Positions 53,253-63,388 are shown, counted from the stretch's first letter. The stretch is 64,000 nt of DNA from Actinomadura sp. WMMA1423 (GCF_006547145.1 NZ_CP041244.1:5456001-5520000), one strand, 5' to 3'. Numbers and translations: made by a program. The notes: generated from the sequence alone by a model not told the origin.

Positions 53253-55742
53253 ATGCCCGGGTTTTCCCTGTCAAGCCCGGCCAGCGCAGAAGTGGATCTC
53301 GGCGGCGGCGACCTTTCCCTGGTCGTCGTCGTCGCCGTGATCGCACTGCTCGCACTGGCCGTCGCCGCGGGTCTCGTACGCGATGTCCTGGCCGCAGGCC
53401 AGGGCACCGACAAGATGCAAGAGATCGCGCGCGCCGTTCAGGTGGGCGCAGGCGCCTACCTGAAACGCCAGTTCCGGACGGTCGCGATCTTCGTGGTCCT
53501 GATCCCGCTCGTCCTGCTGCTCCTGCCCGCCGACTCCACCGGCGAGCGGATCGGCCGGTCCGTCTTCTTCGTCATCGGCGCGATCTTCTCCGCCGTCACC
53601 GGGTTCACCGGCATGTGGCTGGCCGTCCGGGGCAACGTCCGGGTCGCCGCGGCCGCGCGCGAGGAGGGCGGCGAGAAGACCGCGATGCGGATCGCCTTCC
53701 GCACCGGCGGCGTCGCCGGCATGTTCACCGTCGGCCTCGGCCTGTTCGGCGCGGCCGTCGTGGTGCTGGCCTACCAGGGCGACGCGCCGAAGGTGCTGGA
53801 GGGCTTCGGCTTCGGCGCCGCGCTGCTCGCCATGTTCATGCGTGTCGGCGGCGGCATCTTCACCAAGGCCGCCGACGTCGGCGCCGACCTGGTCGGCAAG
53901 GTCGAGCAGGGCATCCCCGAGGACGACCCGCGCAACGCGGCGACGATCGCCGACAACGTGGGCGACAACGTCGGCGACTGCGCCGGCATGGCCGCCGACC
54001 TGTTCGAGTCGTACGCGGTCATGCTCGTCGCGGCGCTGATCCTCGGCACCGCGGCGTTCGGCAACCAGGGCCTGGTGTTCCCGCTGATCGTGCCGATGAT
54101 CGGCGTGATCACCGCGGTGATCGGCATCTTCGCGGTGGCGCCCCGCTCCGGCGACCGCTCCGGGATGACCGCGATCAACCGGGGCTTCTTCATCTCCGCG
54201 GCGATCTCCGCGGTCCTCGTCGCGGTCGCCGCGTTCGTGTACCTGCCCTCGTCCTTCTCGGAGCTGGACGGCGTCCGCGACAAGGCCATCGCCGGCCTGG
54301 ACGCCGACCCGCGCTGGGTCGCGCTCGGCTCCGTCCTGATCGGCATCGTGCTCGCCAGCGCGATCCAGCTGCTCACCGGCTACTTCACCGAGACCAGCCG
54401 TAAGCCGGTCAAGGAGGTCACCGACAGCGCCAGGACCGGCCCCGCCACCGTCATCCTGTCGGGCATCTCGCTCGGCCTGGAGTCGGCCGTCTACACCGCG
54501 CTCGTGATCGGCGCCGCCGTCTACGGGGCGTTCCTGCTCGGCTTCGGCAACACCACCGTCGCGCTGTTCGCGGTGGCGATGGCCGGCACCGGGCTGCTCA
54601 CGACCGTCGGCGTGATCGTCTCGATGGACACCTTCGGGCCCGTCTCCGACAACGCCCAGGGCATCGCCGAGATGTCCGGGGACGTCCAGGGCGAGGCGGC
54701 CGCGGTGCTGGAGCGGCTGGACGCGGTCGGCAACACCACCAAGGCCATCACCAAGGGAATCGCGATCGCGACGGCGGTCCTCGCCGCGACCGCGCTGTTC
54801 GGCTCGTTCCGGACGACGGTGATCGCGGCGCTCGCCGACGCCTCGAAGGGGGCCAAGGACGCGATCGGCGCCGACTTCCTGAACTTCAACCTGTCGATCG
54901 CCAGCCCGAACGTGCTGATCGGGCTGATCATCGGCGCGGCCGTGGTGTTCATGTTCTCCGGCCTGGCGATCATGGCGGTGGGGCGCGCGGCCGGCCGGGT
55001 CGTGGTCGAGGTGCGCGAGCAGTTCCGCACCAAGCCCGGGATCATGGACTACACCGAGAAGCCCGACTACGACCGGGTCGTGGACATCTGCACCCGGGAC
55101 GCGCAGCGCGAGCTCGCGACCCCGGGCCTGCTGGCCATCCTGACGCCGATCGCGGTCGGCTTCGGCCTCGGGTACGCGCCCCTCGGCGCCTACCTCGGCG
55201 GCGCCATCGCGGCGGGCGTGCTGATGGCGGTGTTCCTCGCCAACTCCGGCGGCGCCTGGGACAACGCCAAGAAGCTCGTCGAGGAGGGCCACCTCGGCGG
55301 CAAGGGCAGCGAGGCGCACGAGGCCACGATCATCGGCGACACGGTCGGCGACCCCTTCAAGGACACCGCCGGCCCCGCGATCAACCCGCTGATCAAGGTG
55401 ATGAACCTGGTCGCGCTGCTGATCGCGGACGCGGTGGTGACCTATGCGGGCAACACCGCGCTGCGCGTCGGGGTCACCCTGCTGTCCGTCGCCGTCGTCG
55501 TCGCGGCCGTCGTGATCTCCAAGCGGCGCGCCGACCCGATCGGCGGCTCGTCCGGCGATCCGGCCGTCGAGGGCGGCAAGCCGGAGCCGGGCGCCGCGAA
55601 GAGCGGTGAGCCCGCGGGCTCTCTCGAGAAGGGCCAGGAGGAGGCCGCGGTCGCCGCCGAGCCGACCGGCAACGGCACCGGGAGCGGAACCGGGGCCAAG
55701 GCCGAGCCCGACACCGAGGAGTCGTCCGCAGGCAAGTCCTGA
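53253..55742 (+). CDS. hppA: Membrane proton-pumping pyrophosphatase
   Basis: 829 residues, about 16 TM helices. Substrate motifs DVGADLVGKVEQGIPEDDPR (in part), DNVGDNVGDCAGMAADLF (in part) and GDTVGDPFKDTAGPAINP (in part). The Lys in VGNTTKAITKG marks the K+-independent H+ pump; K+-dependent forms have Ala there. AGGAGG lies just before the ATG. The last 80 residues form a hydrophilic Glu/Gly/Ala-rich tail not needed for catalysis. Confidence 0.95.
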   Translation: MPGFSLSSPASAEVDLGGGDLSLVVVVAVIALLALAVAAGLVRDVLAAGQGTDKMQEIARAVQVGAGAYLKRQFRTVAIFVVLIPLVLLLLPADSTGERIGRSVFFVIGAIFSAVTGFTGMWLAVRGNVRVAAAAREEGGEKTAMRIAFRTGGVAGMFTVGLGLFGAAVVVLAYQGDAPKVLEGFGFGAALLAMFMRVGGGIFTKAADVGADLVGKVEQGIPEDDPRNAATIADNVGDNVGDCAGMAADLFESYAVMLVAALILGTAAFGNQGLVFPLIVPMIGVITAVIGIFAVAPRSGDRSGMTAINRGFFISAAISAVLVAVAAFVYLPSSFSELDGVRDKAIAGLDADPRWVALGSVLIGIVLASAIQLLTGYFTETSRKPVKEVTDSARTGPATVILSGISLGLESAVYTALVIGAAVYGAFLLGFGNTTVALFAVAMAGTGLLTTVGVIVSMDTFGPVSDNAQGIAEMSGDVQGEAAAVLERLDAVGNTTKAITKGIAIATAVLAATALFGSFRTTVIAALADASKGAKDAIGADFLNFNLSIASPNVLIGLIIGAAVVFMFSGLAIMAVGRAAGRVVVEVREQFRTKPGIMDYTEKPDYDRVVDICTRDAQRELATPGLLAILTPIAVGFGLGYAPLGAYLGGAIAAGVLMAVFLANSGGAWDNAKKLVEEGHLGGKGSEAHEATIIGDTVGDPFKDTAGPAINPLIKVMNLVALLIADAVVTYAGNTALRVGVTLLSVAVVVAAVVISKRRADPIGGSSGDPAVEGGKPEPGAAKSGEPAGSLEKGQEEAAVAAEPTGNGTGSGTGAKAEPDTEESSAGKS

Positions 55743-55757
55743 CCGTCTGAAAGGGGA

Positions 55758-55786
55758 GGGGCCGGTGGCGACGCGCCACCGGCCCC
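55758..55786 (+). terminator. Terminator of hppA
   Basis: 13-bp perfect arms 55758-55770 and 55774-55786, loop ACG, followed by TTCCTCGT. 16 nt past the stop. Confidence 0.8.
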
Positions 55787-55996
55787 TTCCTCGTCTCCAG
55801 CGGTCCGTTGCGCGTCTTCAGCGGCTCGTCCGCGGCTCCGGGGGCTTCCCGTCCCTGCGGGGGCTCTCCGCCTCGCCGCCGACCGGTGCGCGTCTTCGGG
55901 GGTGCCGTCCCGAACGCGCCGGGCTGGTCGTACGCTGTACGGGAGAGCGGGGACGTGCCGTCCCCGACGCAGGCGGATCGGACTCGGGAGGCGGCC

Positions 55997-56113
55997 GTGG
56001 CGAGCGGCGGCAAGCGGGCGATGTCGGGGCCCAAGGGCTTCGCCATCGTGATCGGCGGAATGCTCGGCATCATGCTCGTGCTCTGGACCCTGGCGGCCCT
56101 CGCGGCCCCCTAA
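55997..56113 (+). CDS. Small single-TM protein
   Basis: 38 residues from GTG 55997 with GGGAGG upstream. Basic start (ASGGKRAMSGPKG), then one TM helix (FAIVIGGMLGIMLVLWTLA). Ten nt before sixA, likely the same transcript. Unknown function; small enough that it may be missed by standard gene callers. Confidence 0.55.
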   Translation: MASGGKRAMSGPKGFAIVIGGMLGIMLVLWTLAALAAP

Positions 56114-56123
56114 TGTGGCGGCC

Positions 56124-56594
56124 ATGCCCACGCTCATCGTGCTCCGCCACGCCAAGGCCGAGGCCGGCTTCGGCAAGCCCGACATCGACCGCGTCCTCAC
56201 CGACCGCGGGCGCCGCGACGCGGCCGCTACCGGAGACTGGCTGCGCGCCGGCGGCCTCGTCCCCGACCGCGTGCTGTGCTCGCCCGCCGCGCGCACCCGG
56301 GAGACCCTCGCCCGCCTGGCGCTGGACGCGGAGGCCGGCTTCGAGCCCGGCATCTACGACAACGAACCCGAAGGGCTCCTCGCCCTCATCCGCGAGGTAC
56401 CGGACGAGACCGACCGGCTCCTGCTGGTCGGGCACAATCCGTCCGTGCACCAGCTCGTCCACGACCTGACCGGCGAGGCCCCCGACGCCTTCCCCACCTG
56501 CGCCCTCGCCGTGATCGGCCTCCCTCCCGGCGAGTGGACGGACGTCCGGCCCGGCCTCGGCGCGCTCCGCACCGTCCACACCCCGAAGGACTGA
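56124..56594 (+). CDS. sixA: Phosphohistidine phosphatase SixA-like
   Basis: 156 residues. LRHAKAE carries the catalytic His of the branched RHG family; CSPAARTRET, VGHNPSVH and PTCALAVI complete the SixA pattern. Dephosphorylates phosphohistidine or a related small substrate. ATG 56124 chosen; GTG 56115 is possible. Convergent with the FUSC gene, 4 nt between stops. Confidence 0.87.
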   Translation: MPTLIVLRHAKAEAGFGKPDIDRVLTDRGRRDAAATGDWLRAGGLVPDRVLCSPAARTRETLARLALDAEAGFEPGIYDNEPEGLLALIREVPDETDRLLLVGHNPSVHQLVHDLTGEAPDAFPTCALAVIGLPPGEWTDVRPGLGALRTVHTPKD

Positions 56595-56598
56595 CGGT

Positions 56599-58851
56599 TC
56601 ACCGGCGCGGCTCGGCGGCCTCCAGGGACGACTCGATGACCTGGTTCACGTCCCGGCGCAGCTCCCTGATCGTGTAGCGGGTCCCCGAGACCTGGAGCAG
56701 GGCGTGCCGGAGCGGGGTGAGCTCGTCCGGTCCGACGCCCTCCTTGATCTCCGCGCGGCGGCGCCGCGTGAGCGTGGCCAGGTAGGAGTCGAGCTCGGCG
56801 AGCTCGGCACCGAGCTCCTCCACGGGCGCGCCGGCGTCCGGGCCGCGCGCTCCCGGCTCCTCCAGCACGCCGGCCGCCTCCTCGAGCTGGTCGGCGAGAC
56901 GGTCGAGGATCTCGGGGATCGGCCCGGTGTCCACGGCCTGCTCCCTGGACATCTTCGCGACCGCGATGAGGTGGTCGCGGGCGCGGTGCGCGGCGGCCGC
57001 GGCCCTGCGCAGCCGGTCCATCAGCTCGAGGTCGGGGACCCGCTCGTGGCCGATCCGCGTGCGGGCCTCGGCGACCGACTCGGCCGCCCGCTCCGCCGAC
57101 ACGATCGTGTCGTGCGGCAACCGGACCTGCTCCCCGGAGAGCACGTCCGCCGTCGTCCGGACGAGACCGGCGTGCGTGCGCAGCAGCCGTTCGAGCTGGC
57201 CCGGCAGCCGTTCGCGGTGCCCGGCGGGCCAGAGCAGCAGCACGGCGAGGTAGGCCGTCAGCGCTCCGGCGAGCGTCAGCCCGATCCGCTCGCCCGCGAT
57301 GCGCCAGTCGGCGGGCGCGGAGAAGTCCAGCAGCATCATCGCCAGGGGCGTCCCGAACAACGCCCAGTAGGAGAAGTTCACCGGCCGCATCGCGAACCCG
57401 GCCCCCGCGAAGCAGAAAGCGATCACCGCGACGGTCGGCTGCCCGGGCGCGAGCGTCAGGATGACCGCGGCGACCGCGGCCCCGGCCGCGGTGCCCCCGA
57501 CGCGCTGGACGAGCCGGTCGACGGTCTCGCCGTAGGTGGCGCGCAGGCTCAGCATCGCGGTGATCGTCATCCAGTGGCCGTGCGGGATCTCGAGCGCGGC
57601 GGTGAGCGCCATCGACACGACCGCCACCACGTACACCCGCGACACCTGCCGGAACGTCGGCGAACGCGTGCGGACGGCGCGGCGGATCCGGTCCCACACC
57701 GGCATCGGGTCGAGCGTGCCCGGCATCCGCGGCGCCGCGAACCTGAGGCGCAGCCCGCCCGCGACGAGGCGGCGCGTGGAGGCGACCTCGCCGGCGATGC
57801 GGTCGATCGAGCGCCGCACCTGGCCGATCAGTGCGACCGCGACGAGGTCCTCGTCGCCGGCGAGCCCGGCGCGCCTGATCTGCTCGGCGGCCCGGCCCAT
57901 CCGCCGGACGGCGGCGGACTCCTCGCGGCCGAGCGGCGCCTCCCCCGCCGTGGCGATCGCGCCCGCCAGCAGCCGCAGCCGCGCCGCCAGCGCTGAGATC
58001 GCCGTCTGCGTCTCCATCTGCCACTCGCGGTCCGGCGGATAGTTCTTCGCCGCCTCCAGGACGGCTTGGAGCGTCACCGTCTCGTGCAGCACGCGCCCCA
58101 GCGCGTCGATGAGTCGCTCAGGCCGCGTGGGTTCGTTCCCCGCGCGTCCCGACCGGTACAGGCCGTAGGTGGCGCGCGCCGCCGTCAGCGACTCCGACGC
58201 CGCCCGCCGCTTGGCCTCCCAGTCCGGGATCCGGGTGACCGCCAGCAGGTCCGGGTTCGTCAGTTCGACGGCGTCGAGGGGGCCGGCGTCGTGGGCGCCC
58301 ACGTCCTGCGCCACGGCGTCCAGCGCCTCGGCGACCGCGTCCGCGGACTCGCTCAGCGCCTCGCGCAGCGGCCGCAGCCGCCGCGCGGGCCAGGGCGCCA
58401 GCAGCAGCACCGCGGTCAGGAGCCCGCCCATCAGCTCCAGCAGCCCGATGTTCAGCACGTCCGCCGACGGTGGCCGGACGGCGCTCAGCAGCACCGCGAG
58501 CCCGGCCGTCGACCCGATCCGCGGCACCGCCACGCCGAGCGCGACCAGCGGCGGAACCACGATCACGGCCGGCCACAGATGCCCGCTGAGCAGCCCGCCC
58601 ACCCCGGCGCCGACCGCGACGATCAGCACGCCCACGGTGAGGTTGCGCGCCCGCGCCCCGTAGGGCCCCTGCTCCGGCGCGCGCAGCGCGACCAGGTAGG
58701 CCCCGAGCGCGATCATCGACCCCTGCGCGGGACGCCCCGTCACTGCCCCGACGAGCAACGGCACGGCCACCGCGACCGCCGCGGCGACCCCGTAGAACGG
58801 CGCGGCCCGCCCATGAACCTGGGCATAAGCCCCCCGCGCCCGCCGCAGCAT
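56599..58851 (-). CDS. FUSC-family (aromatic acid exporter-like) membrane protein
   Basis: 750 residues from ATG 58851; the frame extends to 58941. Two blocks of about six TM helices (about 20-150 and 380-500) each followed by a cytosolic helical domain, the FUSC/YccS layout. RATYGETVDRLVQRVGGTAAG is the conserved family segment (in part). Exports aromatic or other amphiphilic acids in characterised members. Confidence 0.82.
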   Translation of the reverse strand: MLRRARGAYAQVHGRAAPFYGVAAAVAVAVPLLVGAVTGRPAQGSMIALGAYLVALRAPEQGPYGARARNLTVGVLIVAVGAGVGGLLSGHLWPAVIVVPPLVALGVAVPRIGSTAGLAVLLSAVRPPSADVLNIGLLELMGGLLTAVLLLAPWPARRLRPLREALSESADAVAEALDAVAQDVGAHDAGPLDAVELTNPDLLAVTRIPDWEAKRRAASESLTAARATYGLYRSGRAGNEPTRPERLIDALGRVLHETVTLQAVLEAAKNYPPDREWQMETQTAISALAARLRLLAGAIATAGEAPLGREESAAVRRMGRAAEQIRRAGLAGDEDLVAVALIGQVRRSIDRIAGEVASTRRLVAGGLRLRFAAPRMPGTLDPMPVWDRIRRAVRTRSPTFRQVSRVYVVAVVSMALTAALEIPHGHWMTITAMLSLRATYGETVDRLVQRVGGTAAGAAVAAVILTLAPGQPTVAVIAFCFAGAGFAMRPVNFSYWALFGTPLAMMLLDFSAPADWRIAGERIGLTLAGALTAYLAVLLLWPAGHRERLPGQLERLLRTHAGLVRTTADVLSGEQVRLPHDTIVSAERAAESVAEARTRIGHERVPDLELMDRLRRAAAAAHRARDHLIAVAKMSREQAVDTGPIPEILDRLADQLEEAAGVLEEPGARGPDAGAPVEELGAELAELDSYLATLTRRRRAEIKEGVGPDELTPLRHALLQVSGTRYTIRELRRDVNQVIESSLEAAEPRR

Positions 58852-59007
58852 AGGAGGTTGTCTACCCTTTTTCTCCCAGCGGGTCGCCCCCTGGGCAGAC
58901 ACAGCGCGGGCAGGCGCGTGGAGCGAGCGCAACGAGCGCAACGCGCATGCCCGCCGAGCCGGGCGACCGCAGCGCCACGTCGCCGACCCGAACGGGCACG
59001 ACGCAGC

Positions 59008-60261
59008 TCAGCCGTGGCGTGAGGATCGCCCGGCTCGTGACGGGGGTTCCAGGGGGTCGCTCCCCTGGGGATCAAGAGCGTCTGCGGCTTCTACTTCTTC
59101 TCTGGAGATGCCCAGGAGGAAGACGATCGTGTCCAGGTAGGGGACGTTCACGGCCGTGTCGGCGGCCTCGCGGACCACCGGTTTGGCGTTGTAGGCGATG
59201 CCCAGGCCGGCGGCCTGGAGCATGTCCAGGTCGTTGGCGCCGTCGCCGATCGCCACGGTCTGGCTGATCGGGATGCGGGCCTCGCGGGCGAAGCGCTCCA
59301 GGGCGGCGGCCTTGCCGGCGCGGTCGATGACCTGGCCGGTGACGCGGCCGGTCAGCTTGCCGTTCTGGATCTCCAGGGTGTTGGCGGCGGAGTAGTCGAT
59401 GCCGAGGTCCTCGACGAGGGCGTCGGTGACCTGGGTGAAGCCGCCGCTGACGATCGCGAACTTGTAGTCGAGGCGCTTGAGGGTGCGGACCATGGTGCGG
59501 GCGCCCGCGGCGAGGCGGAGCCGGTCGCGGACGGCGTCGATGGCGGAGGCGTCCAGCCCGGCGAGGAGCGCGACCCGCTCACGCAGGGAGCCCTCGAAGT
59601 CTAGCTCGCCGCGCATGGCGGCCTCGGTGACCTTGGCGACCTCGTCGAGGCAGCCGGCGTGCTCGGCGAGCAGCTCGATGACCTCGCCCTGGATGAGGGT
59701 GGAGTCGACGTCCATGACGATGAGCCGCTTGGCGCGGCGGTGCAGGCCGCTGTGCTGGACGGCGACGTCGACCCGCTGCTCGACGGCCTCGGCGGTGAGC
59801 GCGGCGCGCAGCGCGTCGGGGTCGGCGCCGGAGACGTCCATCTCGATGCAGGTGACGGGGTTCTGGGCGAGGCGCTCGATGCGGTCGATGTTGGCACCGT
59901 GCGCGGAGATGCGTCCGGCGATGCCCGCCATGGCCGCGGGCATGAGCGGGTTGCCGAGGACGGTGACGTGCAGTCGCCCGCTGCGCTTCGGCATCCGCTT
60001 GTTGCGGCCCGTGGACAGCTCGATCTCCATGTCGAGGTCGTTCGCGACGCGTTCGGCGGCGTTCCACACCCGTCCGATGTCGGCGCCCTCGGAGTAGGCC
60101 AGCAGGACGCCGAGGACGAGGCGGCCGCGGATCACGACCTGCTCCACGTCCGCCACCGTCAGCGGGAACTGCGAGAGTGTGCGGAAGAGGCGCGACGTGA
60201 CGCCGGGGCGGTCGCGGCCGGTGAGTGTGATGAGCAGCGTGCGCTCTGCTGACCCGTCCAT
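59008..60261 (-). CDS. serB: Phosphoserine phosphatase SerB (ACT-HAD)
   Basis: 417 residues from ATG 60261. Two N-terminal ACT domains (TLLITLTGRDRPGVTSRLF; a second from about 85), then the HAD domain: VMDVDSTLIQGEVIE, VSGGFTQV and GDGANDLDML. Last step of serine synthesis. The ACT pair suggests amino acid feedback, as in mycobacterial SerB2. Confidence 0.93.
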   Translation of the reverse strand: MDGSAERTLLITLTGRDRPGVTSRLFRTLSQFPLTVADVEQVVIRGRLVLGVLLAYSEGADIGRVWNAAERVANDLDMEIELSTGRNKRMPKRSGRLHVTVLGNPLMPAAMAGIAGRISAHGANIDRIERLAQNPVTCIEMDVSGADPDALRAALTAEAVEQRVDVAVQHSGLHRRAKRLIVMDVDSTLIQGEVIELLAEHAGCLDEVAKVTEAAMRGELDFEGSLRERVALLAGLDASAIDAVRDRLRLAAGARTMVRTLKRLDYKFAIVSGGFTQVTDALVEDLGIDYSAANTLEIQNGKLTGRVTGQVIDRAGKAAALERFAREARIPISQTVAIGDGANDLDMLQAAGLGIAYNAKPVVREAADTAVNVPYLDTIVFLLGISREEVEAADALDPQGSDPLEPPSRAGRSSRHG

Positions 60262-60324
60262 AGCTGGTAACAACGGTACCGGCAGCGCCGGGCGCACCGC
60301 CCGCGCGGTCCGGCATGCGAGACG

Positions 60325-61368
60325 CTATCCGGGGACGATCAGGTTCAGGTCGCCGAACTCGTGCCACAGATAGCGTTCGGCGAGCGCGGCCTCGTAGGTG
60401 GCGTTGAGCAGGTCGCGGCCCGCGATGGCGGTCAGCATCATCAGGTGGGACGACTTGGGCTCGTGCAGACCCGTGAGGAGGCCGTCCACGGCTTGGACAC
60501 CGCCCTCCGGGGTCACGACGTGCTCGGTCCAGCCGGAGGCCGCCTGGACGCGTCCCGCGGCGTCCACGGCCGTCTCCAGGGCGCGCACGGCGGTGGTGCC
60601 GACGGCGATCACCCGGCTGCCCCGCTCCCGGACGTGCCCGACCAGCGCCGCCGTCGCCTCGGGGACGGTGTAGCGCTCGGCATAGGGCGGCTCGTGGGCC
60701 TCGGGCGACGCGACGCCCGTGTGGAGGGTGATCGGGGCGATCAGGACGCCGCGCGACACCAGCCGCGTCACGAGTTCGGGCGTGAACGGGCGGGCGGCGC
60801 TCGGCATCTCCGCGCCGCCGGCGGAGCGGTCGTGGGCGAAGGCGGTCTGGTAGGCGGCGGCGGGCCAGTCGCGGCGGACGTACCCGTACCGGATCGGCAC
60901 ACCGTGGCGCCGCAGGTAGGGGACGACGTCGGTGCTCAGCCGGGCCTGCCAGAGCCGGTCGGACTCGCCCCGGGTGGCGTGCTCGTGCCGTCCGACAAGG
61001 GTGAGCGTGGCGCCGCCGGGCATCGGGATCCACTCGCCAGGGCAGCCTCCCGAGTACGGGCGGCTGGCCTTGCCGGTGAGGCGGCGCAGCTCGACGAGCC
61101 ACAGCCGGTCGTCCGCGCCGGGCACCGGGGTGGAGAAGTGCACGCTGATCCGGTCGAGCCGGACGGCGGCGGGCAGGGTGGCCGAGGTGTTGACGACGAG
61201 GAGGTCGCCCGGGTCGAGCAGCGCGGGCAGGTCGCGGAACCCGTGGTGGGAGACCTCGCCGGTGGCGCGGCGGGAGACCAGGAGCCGGACGCCGTCGCGG
61301 GTCCGGCCGCGCGCCTCGGGCGGCTCGTGTGCCTCCAGCGCGGCGGGGAGGGTGAAGTCGACGGTCAT
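60325..61368 (-). CDS. QueA-like S-adenosylmethionine:tRNA ribosyltransferase-isomerase homologue
   Basis: 347 residues. LLVVNTSATLPAA (QueA: NDTRVxPAR), LHTGVASPEAHEPPYAERY (QueA: GTFxPVxxxxxxxHxMHxE), VGTTAVRALE and FLHEPKSSHLMMLTAIAG-like end (QueA: T.FIxPGYxF...LTNFHLP) show homology, but several QueA catalytic-site residues differ. Actinomycetes usually lack queuosine, so this actinobacterial branch may act elsewhere. ATGA overlap with the MFS gene. Confidence 0.8.
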   Translation of the reverse strand: MTVDFTLPAALEAHEPPEARGRTRDGVRLLVSRRATGEVSHHGFRDLPALLDPGDLLVVNTSATLPAAVRLDRISVHFSTPVPGADDRLWLVELRRLTGKASRPYSGGCPGEWIPMPGGATLTLVGRHEHATRGESDRLWQARLSTDVVPYLRRHGVPIRYGYVRRDWPAAAYQTAFAHDRSAGGAEMPSAARPFTPELVTRLVSRGVLIAPITLHTGVASPEAHEPPYAERYTVPEATAALVGHVRERGSRVIAVGTTAVRALETAVDAAGRVQAASGWTEHVVTPEGGVQAVDGLLTGLHEPKSSHLMMLTAIAGRDLLNATYEAALAERYLWHEFGDLNLIVPG

Positions 61369-62723
61369 GGCCTGACCTCCAGGCGGAGAGCGGCGATCAC
61401 GCCGAACGCGGCGATCGCGGCGAACAGCGCCCCCGCGACGGCGAGCCCGGTGTCCAGCCGGGCGGCGCCGAAGCCGGTGACCAGCGCGCCCGCGACCCCG
61501 ACCACGAGGGACGAGCCGAGGGTGTCGCTGATCTGCAGCGCGGACGAGTTGACGCCCTGCTCGCCCTCGGCCGACAGGTCGAGCAGCAGGACGGAGAGGC
61601 TGCCGATCGAGAAGCCCATGCCCGCGCCTCCGACGACCCAGGCGGGGGCGGCGAGCCAGCCGGAGAACTGCAGGGCGACGGTGGCGAGGACGATCCCGGC
61701 GGTCACGAGCACGGCGCCGATCAGGGCGTAGGACTCGCGGGGCCGTTCGGACCGGCCCTGGATCTGGGACGCCGCCGACCAGCCGAGGCCGCCCACCGTG
61801 AGGACGATCCCCGCCTGCGTGGCGCTGAAGTCGTGCAGCCGCGTCAGCGCCAGCGGGATGAAGACGTCGGTGCCGAAGAACGCTCCCGACAGCAGGCCCC
61901 GCACGAGGATGACGCTCGGCAGCCCGCGGCGGAGCCGCAGCGTCCCTGCGGGCAGCAGCCGGGGCAGCCCGAACGCCAGGCCCGCGAGGCCGGCGAGGGC
62001 CACCGGGAGCATCGTCCAGCCCGAGCCGCCGAGGCCGTAGAGGAGGACACCCGTGCCGGTGGCGACGCACAGGGCGGCCGGGTAGCGCGACCGGCCCGGT
62101 GCCGGGGCGGCGTCGGCCGGCGCGATGCCGCGCAGCGCGGGGACCAGCAGCAGCGTCGACGGGATCACCAGCGGAACCAGTCCGAGGAACACCCACCGCC
62201 AGCCGGCGTGCTCGGCGACGACGCCGCCGACCGCCGGGCCGATCAGCGACGGCAGCACCCAGGCCGCCGACAGCGCGGCGAACACCCGGGACCGCAGCTC
62301 CTCCGGGTAGACGCGGGCGATCACCACGTACATGGCGACGAGCGAGACGCCCGTGCCGAGGCCCTGCACGGCGCGCCCGGCGACGAACAGCCACATGGAC
62401 GGCGCCGCGCCCGCGAGCACCAGCCCGGCCACGAACGCGCCGAGCCCGGTCAGGAACGGCCGGGCCGGCCCCGACCGGTCGACCCAGCCGCCCGCGAGGA
62501 CCGTGGACAGCAGGGTGGTGATCAGGGTCGCGCTGAAGCCCCATGCGTACAGGGACAGGCCGTTCAGATCGTCCGCGATCACGGGCATGACGGTCCCGAC
62601 GGCCATGCTCTCGAACGCCAGCAGCGTCACGACCAGGACGATCCCGAGCGTCGGGCCCCGGAACCCCGCGCCCAGCACGCCCCGTGCCGTCTTCGCCGGC
62701 TCCTGGTCGACGCCGGCCGTCAT
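61365..62723 (-). CDS. MFS transporter (DHA2-like)
   Basis: 452 residues. About 13-14 TM helices; VIADDLNGLSLYAWGFSATL in part, VAGRAVQGLGTGV and GWRWVFLGLVP are drug-exporter motifs. ATGA overlaps at both ends: with the SDR upstream and the QueA-like gene downstream. Substrate unknown. Confidence 0.87.
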   Translation of the reverse strand: MTAGVDQEPAKTARGVLGAGFRGPTLGIVLVVTLLAFESMAVGTVMPVIADDLNGLSLYAWGFSATLITTLLSTVLAGGWVDRSGPARPFLTGLGAFVAGLVLAGAAPSMWLFVAGRAVQGLGTGVSLVAMYVVIARVYPEELRSRVFAALSAAWVLPSLIGPAVGGVVAEHAGWRWVFLGLVPLVIPSTLLLVPALRGIAPADAAPAPGRSRYPAALCVATGTGVLLYGLGGSGWTMLPVALAGLAGLAFGLPRLLPAGTLRLRRGLPSVILVRGLLSGAFFGTDVFIPLALTRLHDFSATQAGIVLTVGGLGWSAASQIQGRSERPRESYALIGAVLVTAGIVLATVALQFSGWLAAPAWVVGGAGMGFSIGSLSVLLLDLSAEGEQGVNSSALQISDTLGSSLVVGVAGALVTGFGAARLDTGLAVAGALFAAIAAFGVIAALRLEVRP

Positions 62724-63388
62724 CGCGCGGCTGCCAGGTCCGCCGCGCGGTACCGGCCGCTGGGGAGGCGGTCCGAGACGAGCCGGTGCAGCGCGGCGGC
62801 GGCCTCCTCGGGAGGCGGGGCCGCGTCCGCGTCCTCGCCCGCCGCGCGCAGCATGCCGGTGTTCATCTCGCCCGGGTCCGCCCACCAGACGGCCACGTCG
62901 GGCTCCTCGGCCGCCAGGACGTTCGACAGCTGCTCCAGCGCGGCCTTGGACGACCCGTAGCCGCCCCACGTCTCGTAGCCCTCCACGGCCGCGTCCGAAG
63001 TGATGTTCAGGATCGCGCCGCGCCGCTCCCGCAGGACGGGCAGGACGGCCTGGATCAGCGCCAGCGGCGCCAGGACGTTCGTCGCGAAGGTGGCGGCCAG
63101 GGCGTCCGCGGGAAGGGACGCGAGCCGGGGCATCGGCGTCGGGCCGAGCGTGCTCGCGTTGTTGACCAGCAGGTCGAGCCCGCTTTCGACCGCGCGGGCG
63201 AGGGCCGCCCGGTGCGCGGGATCGGCGACGTCCCCGGGGATCGCCGTCGCGCCGGTCTCGCGGGCGACCGCCCGCAGGTCGTCGGGGTCGCGGGCGTCGA
63301 TGACGAGGTTCCAGCCGTCCCCGGCGAGGGTGCGGGCGAGCGCCCGGCCGAGGCCCCGGGAGGCTCCGGTGATCAGTGCCGTCTTCAT
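62720..63388 (-). CDS. Short-chain dehydrogenase/reductase
   Basis: 222 residues from ATG 63388 (MKTALITG). TGASRGLG cofactor motif, NNAST, YGSSKAALEQL with the catalytic Tyr/Lys. First gene of the three-gene operon with the MFS and QueA-like proteins. The longer reading from 63424 lacks an RBS. Confidence 0.87.
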   Translation of the reverse strand: MKTALITGASRGLGRALARTLAGDGWNLVIDARDPDDLRAVARETGATAIPGDVADPAHRAALARAVESGLDLLVNNASTLGPTPMPRLASLPADALAATFATNVLAPLALIQAVLPVLRERRGAILNITSDAAVEGYETWGGYGSSKAALEQLSNVLAAEEPDVAVWWADPGEMNTGMLRAAGEDADAAPPPEEAAAALHRLVSDRLPSGRYRAADLAAAR

